Source: JAUVUV01 sp964548275 (GTDB lineage Bacteria; Gemmatimonadota; Glassbacteria; GWA2-58-10). From it: a stretch of DNA of 64,000 nucleotides. The DNA is taken from positions 37,579 to 101,578 of the forward strand of contig CAZJQI010000007.1 of assembly GCA_964548275.1 (NCBI GenBank), written 5' to 3'. The notes beneath the pieces were generated by a model that worked only from the letters and a program-made list of their open reading frames with translations, did no database searches and was not told the origin of the DNA. Positions within the stretch are counted from its first letter, which is position 1; each line of letters starts with the position of its first letter. A program made the position numbers and the translations under genes. Shown piece after piece: positions 33,993-42,027 of the stretch.

Positions 33993-34772
33993 ATGCGCAA
34001 CATAATTACAATCTTCTGGCGAGAATATAAGTCCTACTATGTCAGCCCGATTGCCTATGTTGTTATCGGCGTTTTTCTGATACTTGTCTCAAACCGGTTC
34101 ATTTACAAATTCAACGATTTCGTGCAGATGTCTTTCATGGCCACCGGCCAGGCTGTCAACACCCAAAGCTTGATTCCGAAATTCAGTATTAACGATTCGG
34201 TGATCCGCTATGTCTTTCAAAACATCCGCAATATCAGTTTGTTTCTACTGCCAATGATCACCATGCGTCTGTTTGCCGAGGAGCGCAGGACCGGCACTCT
34301 GGAACTGTTGCTGACTTCTCCGCTGACTATCATTCAGCTGGTTCTTGGCAAGTTTCTGGCAGCGTTCGCTCTTTTTCTGACCATGGTAATACCAACAGTG
34401 TCGTTTTCATTTTTCATTTTCCAGTACGGCAACCCGGACCTGGGCCCGATCCTGACAAGTTATGCAGGCATAATTTTTTACGGATCTGCGATTATCTCGG
34501 TGGGCCTGCTGATCAGCTCGCTGACTGAGAATCAGATTATCGCCGGGGCGCTTACTTTCGGTGCTTTTCTATTTCTCTGGATAGTCGGCCGGGTAGGAGA
34601 GACCACCGTTACTATCTGGGGCAAGCTGGCCAATTATCTGTCGATCACCGCACATTTCGAGAATTTCGCCATGGGTATAGTCGACTCCAGAGATGTTGTC
34701 TTTTACCTCTCCTTGACCTTTGTCGGGCTGTTTTTAACCTATCAGGCAATACACTCCCTGCGGTGGAGGTGA
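33993..34772 (+). CDS. ABC-2 type permease, GldF-like
   Basis: A 259-aa inner-membrane protein with six predicted helices, start RNIITIFWREYKSYYVSPIAYVV shortened here to FWREYKSYYVSPIAY, and the EERRTGTLELLLTSPL segment that is diagnostic of this permease family (coupling helix). It pairs with the ATPase upstream. The next gene starts 8 bases after its stop, so the exporter subunits are translated together. Confidence 0.9.
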   Translation: MRNIITIFWREYKSYYVSPIAYVVIGVFLILVSNRFIYKFNDFVQMSFMATGQAVNTQSLIPKFSINDSVIRYVFQNIRNISLFLLPMITMRLFAEERRTGTLELLLTSPLTIIQLVLGKFLAAFALFLTMVIPTVSFSFFIFQYGNPDLGPILTSYAGIIFYGSAIISVGLLISSLTENQIIAGALTFGAFLFLWIVGRVGETTVTIWGKLANYLSITAHFENFAMGIVDSRDVVFYLSLTFVGLFLTYQAIHSLRWR

Positions 34773-34780
34773 AAAATAAT

Positions 34781-36472
34781 ATGAGGCAGAAAATAAAAAC
34801 GATAGGCTATGTGAGTCCGGTGGTCTTTTTCCTCGGTCTCGGGCTTTTCTACATCAACGGTTTGTGGGACATTTACTCGATTGGCCTGACCACGCTCGGG
34901 ATTGCAGCCGCCCTGCTTTATCTGGTTGTCTGTTTCGATGACATTCGTGAGGTGTTCAGCGCCAGGAGTTTCCGCTCTGGAGCCAATACTCTGCTGGTAA
35001 TCTGCCTGGTGCTGAGCCTTCTGGTAATTGTCAATATGCTCGGCTTCCGGCATTTTATCTGGGAAGACATCACCATAGCCAAGAAATACGAACTCAGCCC
35101 TCTGACAATGGTAATCCTTAAAGAGATTGAACAGAAAAAGCAGGACGTCTATATCATTTCGTTCTTCTGGACTTATATCGACCGCTCTTTGAGCCAGGAA
35201 CAGAACAGAACTCTGATCCTCCAGAACAGGGAACGGGAGAGAAAGCTTAGAGACCTGCTCAGGGTTTACGGCGGGGTGAGTCCTTATATCCAGTACCGGT
35301 TCCTCGATCCGAACAGGGAACTGATGCTCGCGCGCCAGTACAACATCCAGCGCTACCGGGGCAACGTAGCGATAATTGAGTCCGGGGATAACCAGGAGAT
35401 GGTGGCAGATATGGAAACAGAGGAGCAGATGACAAACGCACTGATTAAAGTGCTGAGCGACGAAAAAAAGGTGGTTTATTTCCTCGAGGGCCACCAGGAG
35501 AGGGATATCGATGACGGCAGCCCAAATGGTTACATGATGGCTGCTTCGGCGATCCGCGACCAGGCATACGAAATCCAACGGCTGAATGTTGTCGAGGCTG
35601 GCGGCGTGCCGGAGAATGCACGTGCGCTGGTGATACCCGGCGCCCGCAAAGAAATTATGCCAGAGGAGATCGCCCTGATAGAAGCTTATCTCGGAAAAGG
35701 CGGGAGAGTGCTGGTTTGTGTGGACCCGGAATATGATACCAGCCTCAATGAATGGGTGCTCAATTGGGGTATTCGGGTGGGTGATGATATCGTGGTAGAT
35801 AATTCCGCCGCAGGAGTGCGGCAGGGTGCAGGACCCACCGAGCCTCTTCTTTACAGCTACGACAGGGAACATCCGATCACCCAGCACTTGATGAAAGCTT
35901 TTACCACAATGCCTACGGTTCGCTCGGTCAGGCTGGGGGATACCCCGCCGGAAGAACTCGAATTGACTGTCTTGGCCAGTACAAGTGACAATAGCTGGGG
36001 TGAAAGGAACCGCGGCTCCCTGGCAGTGAAAAACCCCACTTTCGATCCGGATGACCTGAGCGGCCCGGTGCCGGTGGCGGTGGCGATGCTGAAAAAGCTG
36101 AAGGAGAGAAAGCCAGGGTTTGAGGAGGTGTATACCGGACCTGGCGGGGAAATGCCCTCACAGGAAAAGCTTCAGGAAATGCGGCTTGAGAAGTCCACTG
36201 TCAGGGCCCAGCTAGTGGTGTTCGGCGACAGCCAGTTCGCTTCAAACACTTACCTGCGTTACGGCGGCAACTGGGACCTTTTCATGAATACAGTCAACTG
36301 GCTGATCGGTGATGAGCGCCTGGTTACTATCAGGCCCAAGGACCCCGAGGATCAAACCGTATACATAACCCAGCGGCAGTCCAAGCGGATGGCCCTGGTG
36401 GTTCAGATAATCGTGCCTGTCGTGGTCTTTCTCTTCGGCGGCTGGGTGATGATTATGAGACGGTTGCGATAG
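34781..36472 (+). CDS. GldG-like ABC exporter auxiliary protein
   Basis: ATG 34781 follows GGAGGTG by about 10 bases; 563 aa. Three N-terminal helices (VVFFLGLGLFYI, SIGLTTLGIAAALLYLVV, TLLVICLVLSLLVIVNML), a large extracytoplasmic domain of the ABC-type uncharacterised/GldG family with VYFLEGHQERDIDD and ARALVIPGARKEIMPEEI, and a final helix (VVQIIVPVVVFLFGGW). In flavobacteria GldG is needed for gliding; in other bacteria the role is unknown. The cloverleaf repeat begins 68 bases after its stop. Confidence 0.87.
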   Translation: MRQKIKTIGYVSPVVFFLGLGLFYINGLWDIYSIGLTTLGIAAALLYLVVCFDDIREVFSARSFRSGANTLLVICLVLSLLVIVNMLGFRHFIWEDITIAKKYELSPLTMVILKEIEQKKQDVYIISFFWTYIDRSLSQEQNRTLILQNRERERKLRDLLRVYGGVSPYIQYRFLDPNRELMLARQYNIQRYRGNVAIIESGDNQEMVADMETEEQMTNALIKVLSDEKKVVYFLEGHQERDIDDGSPNGYMMAASAIRDQAYEIQRLNVVEAGGVPENARALVIPGARKEIMPEEIALIEAYLGKGGRVLVCVDPEYDTSLNEWVLNWGIRVGDDIVVDNSAAGVRQGAGPTEPLLYSYDREHPITQHLMKAFTTMPTVRSVRLGDTPPEELELTVLASTSDNSWGERNRGSLAVKNPTFDPDDLSGPVPVAVAMLKKLKERKPGFEEVYTGPGGEMPSQEKLQEMRLEKSTVRAQLVVFGDSQFASNTYLRYGGNWDLFMNTVNWLIGDERLVTIRPKDPEDQTVYITQRQSKRMALVVQIIVPVVVFLFGGWVMIMRRLR

Positions 36473-36539
36473 CCAGGGAAGCTATCGGTAACCCGGATTA
36501 TTTATAAATTAGCAAGCTGTTATGTTTCCCCGGGGCCTG

Positions 36540-36622
36540 GGGGGCGGCGGGCGCATGAAATGCGCGCCGTTGCGCAAAAGCGCAACGGTCTGTGCGACAA
36601 CAGTCGCACAGCCGCCGCCCCC
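36540..36622. repeat. near-perfect DNA cloverleaf (four-way inverted repeat)
   Basis: An 83-base GC-rich element. The outer stem pairs 36540-36550 with 36612-36622 (11 bp, no mismatch). Inside are three perfect hairpins side by side: 36551-36556 with 36560-36565 (6 bp, loop GAA), 36567-36575 with 36580-36588 (9 bp, loop AAAA) and 36590-36598 with 36603-36611 (9 bp, loop AACA). Only one unpaired base separates neighbouring arms (36566 and 36589) and none elsewhere. It has no tRNA landmarks such as a TTCRA loop or a 7-base anticodon loop. It lies in the 244-base gap between the GldG-like and DUF4340 genes. Confidence 0.9.
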
Positions 36623-36716
36623 TCCCTCGGTGGCTGATGAAAAACTGAAAATAAGTGATTAGCCCTGTCAAGGTCTGGGTTTCGTGAATAACCCGGTACA
36701 ATAAGGGACCTATATT

Positions 36717-38084
36717 ATGAACTGGAAAACCATACTCGTTCTTCTCTTAATCTGCCTGGGCCTTGGTTCTTACCTGTTCCTGGAGAGTAAAAAAAAGCCG
36801 GCCGATACCAGCTTCAAAAGGAATTACCTGCTGACAACCGACATGGATAATGTCACGGCAGTGCACGCTTCGCTTTTTGATACCACATTCCTGATAGAAA
36901 AGAAATTCACAGAATGGGTTATGCGTAAACCCAACGACGGCCAATTGGCCGACTCGCTGCTGATACACCACCTGCTGCGAGTACTGAACAGGGTCGCTAC
37001 CCTCGGGAACGTGCCTGCCGACTCGATTGACCTGGGGATGGCAATGCTTGATCCACCGGCTGTATCTTTTACTGTCTACACAGAGGATGGTGACAGCACT
37101 TTTCTGGGTTTCGGGGTCCTGAATCCCACAACCGAAAACATTTACGTTCGCAGGAACAATGAAGACAGGGTTTGGCTGATTGGGCGCGAGGTTGGACCGA
37201 TGCTGGCTTTCAACAGCTTCATGATTCGGGGCAAAGGCTTAACCGCGTTTCGTCCATTTTATATCCAGGAGATCAGATATAGTTCACAGGGAAGGAAGAT
37301 TTTTTCAGCTTACTGTTCGCCAGAAACCAGAGAATGGTGGGCAGAAAGCAATGGAGAGAAAGTTTTCGTGGATAAAAGACTTATTAACGGGCTTCTTTCT
37401 GATATTTACAGCAACCAGGTGCGTGAGTTTCGCGCTCTTGATGAGGCAGGGCCGAGCCAGACAGGCCTTGATCGGCCTTTGCGCCGCCTCTGGCTGGTCA
37501 GTGAAAATGGAGACACCACAGCAATAGCTCTCGGGCGCCCGCTGGCTGGAAGAGAGTATCTGCGCTGGGCCGGATCGAGCCTTTACCCGGATAATCTGCT
37601 TCTGGTCGATTCTCGTCTGATTTACAGGCTGGACGATTTTAATATCGAATACATACGCAGTCTGAAAATGACCAATTTTCAGGCAACTGAGGTGGACCGG
37701 ATCGAGCTTTTTTCACCCATGGATTCAATTGTCATCATAGCTGAGGACGATACCCTGTGGCGGATAATCAAACCGGAAGAATTTCGCTGCAGGCTCTGGC
37801 AGGTGGAAAGATTTCTCACCCACGCAGATACAATGGGTGCCTTTGAAATGCTGCCTTCCTCTGTAGGTAAAGGATTCGATCATCCACAGTTAGAACTGAA
37901 TCTTTTCACGGGCGATAGTGTCCTGGTCAGCCTTCAGGCCGGTGATTATGCGGGAGAGAAAGAAATCTACATGCGGGACAGGCTGCGGGATGTCGTTTAT
38001 TTAACCAAAGCGAGCCAGATCGAGCGACTGACTTACACGTTCAAAGACCTGGCCGATATACCGGTAAGACACATTGTCAAGTGA
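36717..38084 (+). CDS. DUF4340 membrane-anchored protein
   Basis: A 455-aa protein with one N-terminal helix (TILVLLLICLGLGSYLFL) and a long extracytoplasmic part made of two DUF4340-like halves: the first with EWVMRKPNDGQLADSLLIH and VWLIGREVGPML, the second with NFQATEVDRIELFSPMD and LWRIIKPEEF. DUF4340 genes commonly follow gldG-like genes, so this is probably a part of the same exporter. AAGGGAC lies before the ATG. The function of the domain is unknown. Confidence 0.83.
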   Translation: MNWKTILVLLLICLGLGSYLFLESKKKPADTSFKRNYLLTTDMDNVTAVHASLFDTTFLIEKKFTEWVMRKPNDGQLADSLLIHHLLRVLNRVATLGNVPADSIDLGMAMLDPPAVSFTVYTEDGDSTFLGFGVLNPTTENIYVRRNNEDRVWLIGREVGPMLAFNSFMIRGKGLTAFRPFYIQEIRYSSQGRKIFSAYCSPETREWWAESNGEKVFVDKRLINGLLSDIYSNQVREFRALDEAGPSQTGLDRPLRRLWLVSENGDTTAIALGRPLAGREYLRWAGSSLYPDNLLLVDSRLIYRLDDFNIEYIRSLKMTNFQATEVDRIELFSPMDSIVIIAEDDTLWRIIKPEEFRCRLWQVERFLTHADTMGAFEMLPSSVGKGFDHPQLELNLFTGDSVLVSLQAGDYAGEKEIYMRDRLRDVVYLTKASQIERLTYTFKDLADIPVRHIVK

Positions 38085-38115
38085 ATACGGGTAAAGCCGT
38101 ATTGTGCAGGATACG

Positions 38116-39189
38116 ATGTTTTGGAGAATATTTGAATATCCTCGGAATAAAATCGAGCTTTTGCTTTTTATCCTTTGGGTCTGGACTGCTTTTGCCGCCC
38201 CAGAGAGATTAAGGGCCGCAACTCAGGTCGATGCCCGTCTTGACACTACCCGGTTGCGTATCGGTGATCCGCTGACTCTTACCCTGAGCGTGCGCACCGA
38301 TCCGGGAGAATCGGTGCGTTTCCCTGACCTTACAGCCTCACTCGGCGAATTCGAACTTCTCTCAAGCCTTCCACCGCAAAAGTATGAAGAAGAGCAGGGC
38401 GCCACACTGGAGCAGCGGAGCTACAAGGTGGCCACTTTCGAGACCGGCCCCCGGGCTGTTCCGGGGTTGCCGTTTGTGGTGATGCGCACTGATGGTTCAG
38501 TTGACACACTTTATACCCCCGAACTTCAGGTCAGGGTTGTCGCGCTGGTCGCTGATACGACCACAGCGGAGGTCCGGCCTCTCAAAGGGCTGATCGGTGT
38601 GCCGAGGCTTTGGCATAAGCTGGCAGCTTGGGGCGTGGCGGCGCTCGCGCTGCTTGGGGTGCTGATCTACGCCTGGCGCCGGTACCTCGCACGCCGGGAA
38701 GCCAGGCTCCTGGAGGGTTTTAAGCCGGTTACCCCTTCGAAACCGGCCCACCTGGCGGCACTCGAGGAACTTGACCGGATAAAGTCTCTGGGCCTGATCG
38801 GGAAAGGGGAGATCAAGCTGTTTCATATTCTGGTTTCAGAGGCGATTCGCCATTATATCGCCAGGAGTTTCAGCGTGGATGCCCTGGAAATGACCACCTG
38901 GGAACTGGCTCTGGCCCTGGAGGAAAAAAATCTCGAGCCTGGCTTGCATGAATTGATCGGCGACTTTCTCCATGCCTGCGACCTGGTCAAGTTCGCCAAG
39001 TATAAACCGCAAATAGTGGAAATAAACGCCACTTTCAACAAAGCCTACGAAATTGTGGAAAAAAGCCGTCCCCGCGAGGTACGCCCTCTGGATGAAGAGA
39101 AACCCGGGGAGCCGGGTGCACCGGCGAGCGGGGATGATCTGACCTCGGCAAGCCTTGCTCAGAAGCCTGGTGTGGAGGAAAAACGTTGA
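38116..39189 (+). CDS. membrane protein with BatD/DUF4381-like architecture
   Basis: ATG 38116, just after AGGA, gives 357 aa; GTG 38104 is an alternative. A signal segment (LLLFILWVWTAFA) is followed by a beta-rich domain (RLRIGDPLTLTLSVRTDPG) like the repeats of BatD, one helix (WGVAALALLGVLIYAW) and a cytoplasmic helical region (EIKLFHILVSEAIRHYI) like the C terminus of BatD and DUF4381 proteins. It looks like a shortened BatD paralogue. Its stop overlaps the batA start as TTGA. It would be the partner between the exporter and the vWA proteins. Confidence 0.7.
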   Translation: MFWRIFEYPRNKIELLLFILWVWTAFAAPERLRAATQVDARLDTTRLRIGDPLTLTLSVRTDPGESVRFPDLTASLGEFELLSSLPPQKYEEEQGATLEQRSYKVATFETGPRAVPGLPFVVMRTDGSVDTLYTPELQVRVVALVADTTTAEVRPLKGLIGVPRLWHKLAAWGVAALALLGVLIYAWRRYLARREARLLEGFKPVTPSKPAHLAALEELDRIKSLGLIGKGEIKLFHILVSEAIRHYIARSFSVDALEMTTWELALALEEKNLEPGLHELIGDFLHACDLVKFAKYKPQIVEINATFNKAYEIVEKSRPREVRPLDEEKPGEPGAPASGDDLTSASLAQKPGVEEKR

Positions 39190-40184
39190 GTTTCGAGTTT
39201 GCGAACAAATATTCTCTTCTTTTGCTGGTACTGCTTGTTCCGCTTGCCTGGGCTTACTGGCGCTGGGTCTGGAAACGGCGCAGGTCGATCAGGTTTTCCG
39301 ATCTTGGCACAGCACTTAGAGTCAACCGGCGCTGGTCGCGCTACCAGCCGCACATTTCGTTCGCTTTGCGCCTTCTGGTGCTGGTGCTTCTGATAGTGGC
39401 CATGGCCCGGCCGCGCAGCGGAGTTACTTACGAGGATATATCGAGCGAAGGGATAGATATTGTCCTCACTATGGATGTTTCTTCGAGCATGCTGGCCGAG
39501 GATCTCAAACGCGGAATCAGCAGGCTCGAGGTGGCCAAGAAGGTGGTGGCGGATTTTATCTCGCGCCGCAAGCACGACCGGATCGGGCTTGTCGCTTTCG
39601 CGGCCAAGGCGATCACCCGCTGCCCGCCCACCCTGGATTACCGGATCCTCGACTCCCAGATTGAGCAACTACAGATCGGCTCTATCGAGGATGGCACGGC
39701 AATCGGAGTGGCCCTGGCCAGCAGCGCCAACCGGCTGCGCAACTCCAAAGCCAAAAGCCGGGTGATCGTGCTCCTTACAGACGGGATGAACAATCGCGGG
39801 GAGATCGACCCGCTCACTGCCGCCAGGGTATCCGAGGCGCAGGGCCTGAAAGTCTATACTATCGGCGTGGGTACCCGGGGAACGGCTCCTGTACCTGTGA
39901 AAGATGCATTCGGACGCACACGCTACCAGCAAATCCCGGTAGAAATTGACGAGAAAGTTCTCAGGGAAATTGCCTCGATGACCGGAGGAAAATACTACAG
40001 GGCCATGGATGCGAGGGAACTTCAGAATATTTACCAGCAGATAGATACACTGGAAAAGACTAAAATCGAGGTGCGGGAGTACAAGCGTTTCAGAGAGCTT
40101 TTCGCCTTATTTCTTTTCCCCGCCCTCGGCGTTTTCGTTCTCGAGTTGTTTCTGGCCGGTACGCGGTTCAGGACCATTCCGTAA
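39186..40184 (+). CDS. batA: BatA: vWA-domain membrane protein
   Basis: A 332-aa inner-membrane protein. Two N-terminal helices are followed by a vWA domain with a full MIDAS line DVSSSM (Asp-x-Ser-x-Ser), a Thr/Asp pair in LLTDGMNNRGE and TIGVGTRG, and a C-terminal helix. The Bat (Bacteroides aerotolerance) proteins form envelope complexes linked to oxygen or stress tolerance. Start is TTG 39186 with GGAGG seven bases upstream, overlapping the previous stop. The pair with the next gene gives two vWA subunits. Confidence 0.9.
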   Translation: MSFEFANKYSLLLLVLLVPLAWAYWRWVWKRRRSIRFSDLGTALRVNRRWSRYQPHISFALRLLVLVLLIVAMARPRSGVTYEDISSEGIDIVLTMDVSSSMLAEDLKRGISRLEVAKKVVADFISRRKHDRIGLVAFAAKAITRCPPTLDYRILDSQIEQLQIGSIEDGTAIGVALASSANRLRNSKAKSRVIVLLTDGMNNRGEIDPLTAARVSEAQGLKVYTIGVGTRGTAPVPVKDAFGRTRYQQIPVEIDEKVLREIASMTGGKYYRAMDARELQNIYQQIDTLEKTKIEVREYKRFRELFALFLFPALGVFVLELFLAGTRFRTIP

Positions 40185-40194
40185 AAGGCGGATC

Positions 40195-41232
40195 ATGCGT
40201 TTCAGCGATCCACAGTATTTTCATTTTTTGTGGCTTGTGCCCGCCCTTGGGCTTCTTCTCTGGGCGGCTGCCAGACGAAGGCATAGGCTGCTTTCCCATT
40301 TTGCAACTATCAAACTGACCCGGCGGCTGGCCGTGCCCTTTCTCACAGGGGTGAGAGGATTACGCGTCACTGCCTTGCTCGCAGCTCTAGCGCTGCTTAT
40401 TGTTGCCCTGGCACGTCCGCAGTACGGCAAGCAGGCGGTGATCCTGAAGCGGGAAGGCCGGGATATCGTTTTCCTGCTTGATACCTCGCTGAGCATGCTA
40501 GCCGATGATATCAAGCCGGACCGTCTGTCCAGGGCGAGATTCGAGATCACAAGCCTGCTGAGCCGACTTGAGGGTGACCGCGTGAGCCTGGTGCCCTTTG
40601 CCGGAGATGCTTTCGTGCTCTGTCCGCTCACCACAGATTACTCTGCCCTGGCCCTCTTTATGGACGGTGTGGATACGGATATTATTTCCCAGCCGGGAAC
40701 GAATATCGCCAGAGCCCTGGAGTCAGGCGTCGAGGCATTCGACAGGAAAGAGAGAGAATACCGGGTAATGATACTGATCACCGACGGCGAGCAACTGGAG
40801 GGGGATGCACTCGAGATTGCGCGCAAAATCAGTCAGCAGGGAATCAGACTCTACGCAATCGGGATCGGCACCCAGGATGGAGTCCCGATTCCGGTCAGGG
40901 ATTCCCGGGGTTCAGTAACGGATTACAAGCGGGATTCCCGGGGCGAGGTGGTGATGAGCCGGCTGGGCGAGCCTCTGCTTGTTGAACTGGCCCATGCCGG
41001 GGGGGGCGAATATTACCGCGCAGGCAGGAACGCAATCGAACTCGACCGTATTTTCGAGGATATCAAGAAACTTGAAAAAAGGGAGCTGGAATCCCGCGAG
41101 TTCAGCCTTTATCACGACCGCTACCAGTGGTTTCTCGCCGCGGTGCTCCTGCTTCTGTTCTTTGAACCGCTCCTGGTGGAGACTCGCAGGAAAAAAGAGG
41201 AAAGTACCAGCGGTGAGCAAAGCACGGTTTAA
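40195..41232 (+). CDS. batB: BatB: vWA-domain membrane protein
   Basis: A 345-aa paralogue of BatA, with N-terminal helices (YFHFLWLVPALGLLLWAA and ALLAALALLIVALARP), MIDAS line DTSLSM, a metal/structural pair in ILITDGEQLEGD and a C-terminal helix (WFLAAVLLLLFFEPLL). The first helix pair and the PQYGKQ segment before the vWA domain are as in known Bat proteins. It begins 10 bases after batA ends. Confidence 0.9.
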   Translation: MRFSDPQYFHFLWLVPALGLLLWAAARRRHRLLSHFATIKLTRRLAVPFLTGVRGLRVTALLAALALLIVALARPQYGKQAVILKREGRDIVFLLDTSLSMLADDIKPDRLSRARFEITSLLSRLEGDRVSLVPFAGDAFVLCPLTTDYSALALFMDGVDTDIISQPGTNIARALESGVEAFDRKEREYRVMILITDGEQLEGDALEIARKISQQGIRLYAIGIGTQDGVPIPVRDSRGSVTDYKRDSRGEVVMSRLGEPLLVELAHAGGGEYYRAGRNAIELDRIFEDIKKLEKRELESREFSLYHDRYQWFLAAVLLLLFFEPLLVETRRKKEESTSGEQSTV

Positions 41233-41256
41233 TAAACCCTGGATAGAGATGGTTTT

Positions 41257-42027
41257 ATGGCTTGGTTAGTCCATAGATTGATATCGCTTGCGGTCTGTGC
41301 GGGCTTTTTTCTTATCTTTTTCGCAGGCTCCTGGTCCGACATATTCCGCAGTATGCCCGAACAGGCCGAGAGGGCTTACACAGCCGAGAAATACGAAAAT
41401 GCGCTCGAGCTGTATCAGGAGGCCCAGACCCGGAACCCGGACTCCGATACCCTTGCCTACAACCTGGGCAATACTCTCTACAAGCTGGGCCGGTTCGAGG
41501 ATGCTGGGGGCCAGTACGGCAAGATCCTGGAGAAGGAATCCCCGGCGCTGACTCCCAGGGCGGTTTACAATATAGGCAACACCCTGTTCCAGATGGGCCG
41601 CCAGACCCAGAACCAGGAGTTTCTCGAACAGGCGCTCGAGGCCTATAAGCATTCTATCGTTCTCGACCCGGATGATGAAGACCCCAAGTACAACTACGAA
41701 CTGACCAGGCGCCTGCTCAAAGAACAGCAGCAGCAACAGCAGAATAACCGGCAGAGTCGGGAAGATAAAAAAGAAAATAAGCAGCAGCAGAACCAGCAGA
41801 ATCAACAACAGCAGGATCAGGAGAAAAAGAAAGAGAACGAACAGCAGGTTAGTCAGCAGCAGCAGAAACAGCTGGAACAGCAGCAGGCTCAACAGCAGCC
41901 TGCGAAGATGAGCAAGGAAGAAGCCGAACGGATTCTCAACGCATTGATGCGTATGGAAAAAGAAATGCAGCAGAAAGAAAAAGATAAAAAGAGGGCGGCA
42001 ACCCGGTCCAGGGGGCCCGACTGGTGA
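41257..42027 (+). CDS. batC: BatC: TPR protein with glutamine-rich C terminus
   Basis: A 256-aa protein with an N-terminal signal or anchor helix, TPR units from about residue 40 (ALELYQEAQTRNPD, LAYNLGNTLYKLGRFEDAG, VYNIGNTLFQMGRQ), then a tail of about 70 residues made mostly of Gln, Lys and Glu (DNA 41720-41910 has dense CAG/CAA repeats) before a basic end. Short TPR proteins with a low-complexity tail are normal for BatC. Its stop overlaps the batD start (GTGA). Confidence 0.85.
   Translation: MAWLVHRLISLAVCAGFFLIFFAGSWSDIFRSMPEQAERAYTAEKYENALELYQEAQTRNPDSDTLAYNLGNTLYKLGRFEDAGGQYGKILEKESPALTPRAVYNIGNTLFQMGRQTQNQEFLEQALEAYKHSIVLDPDDEDPKYNYELTRRLLKEQQQQQQNNRQSREDKKENKQQQNQQNQQQQDQEKKKENEQQVSQQQQKQLEQQQAQQQPAKMSKEEAERILNALMRMEKEMQQKEKDKKRAATRSRGPDW

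Noticed and set aside
41720..41910. CAG/CAA-rich repeat-like DNA
   Set aside because: It is the Gln-rich tail of BatC, a usual low-complexity feature, not a CRISPR or satellite array.
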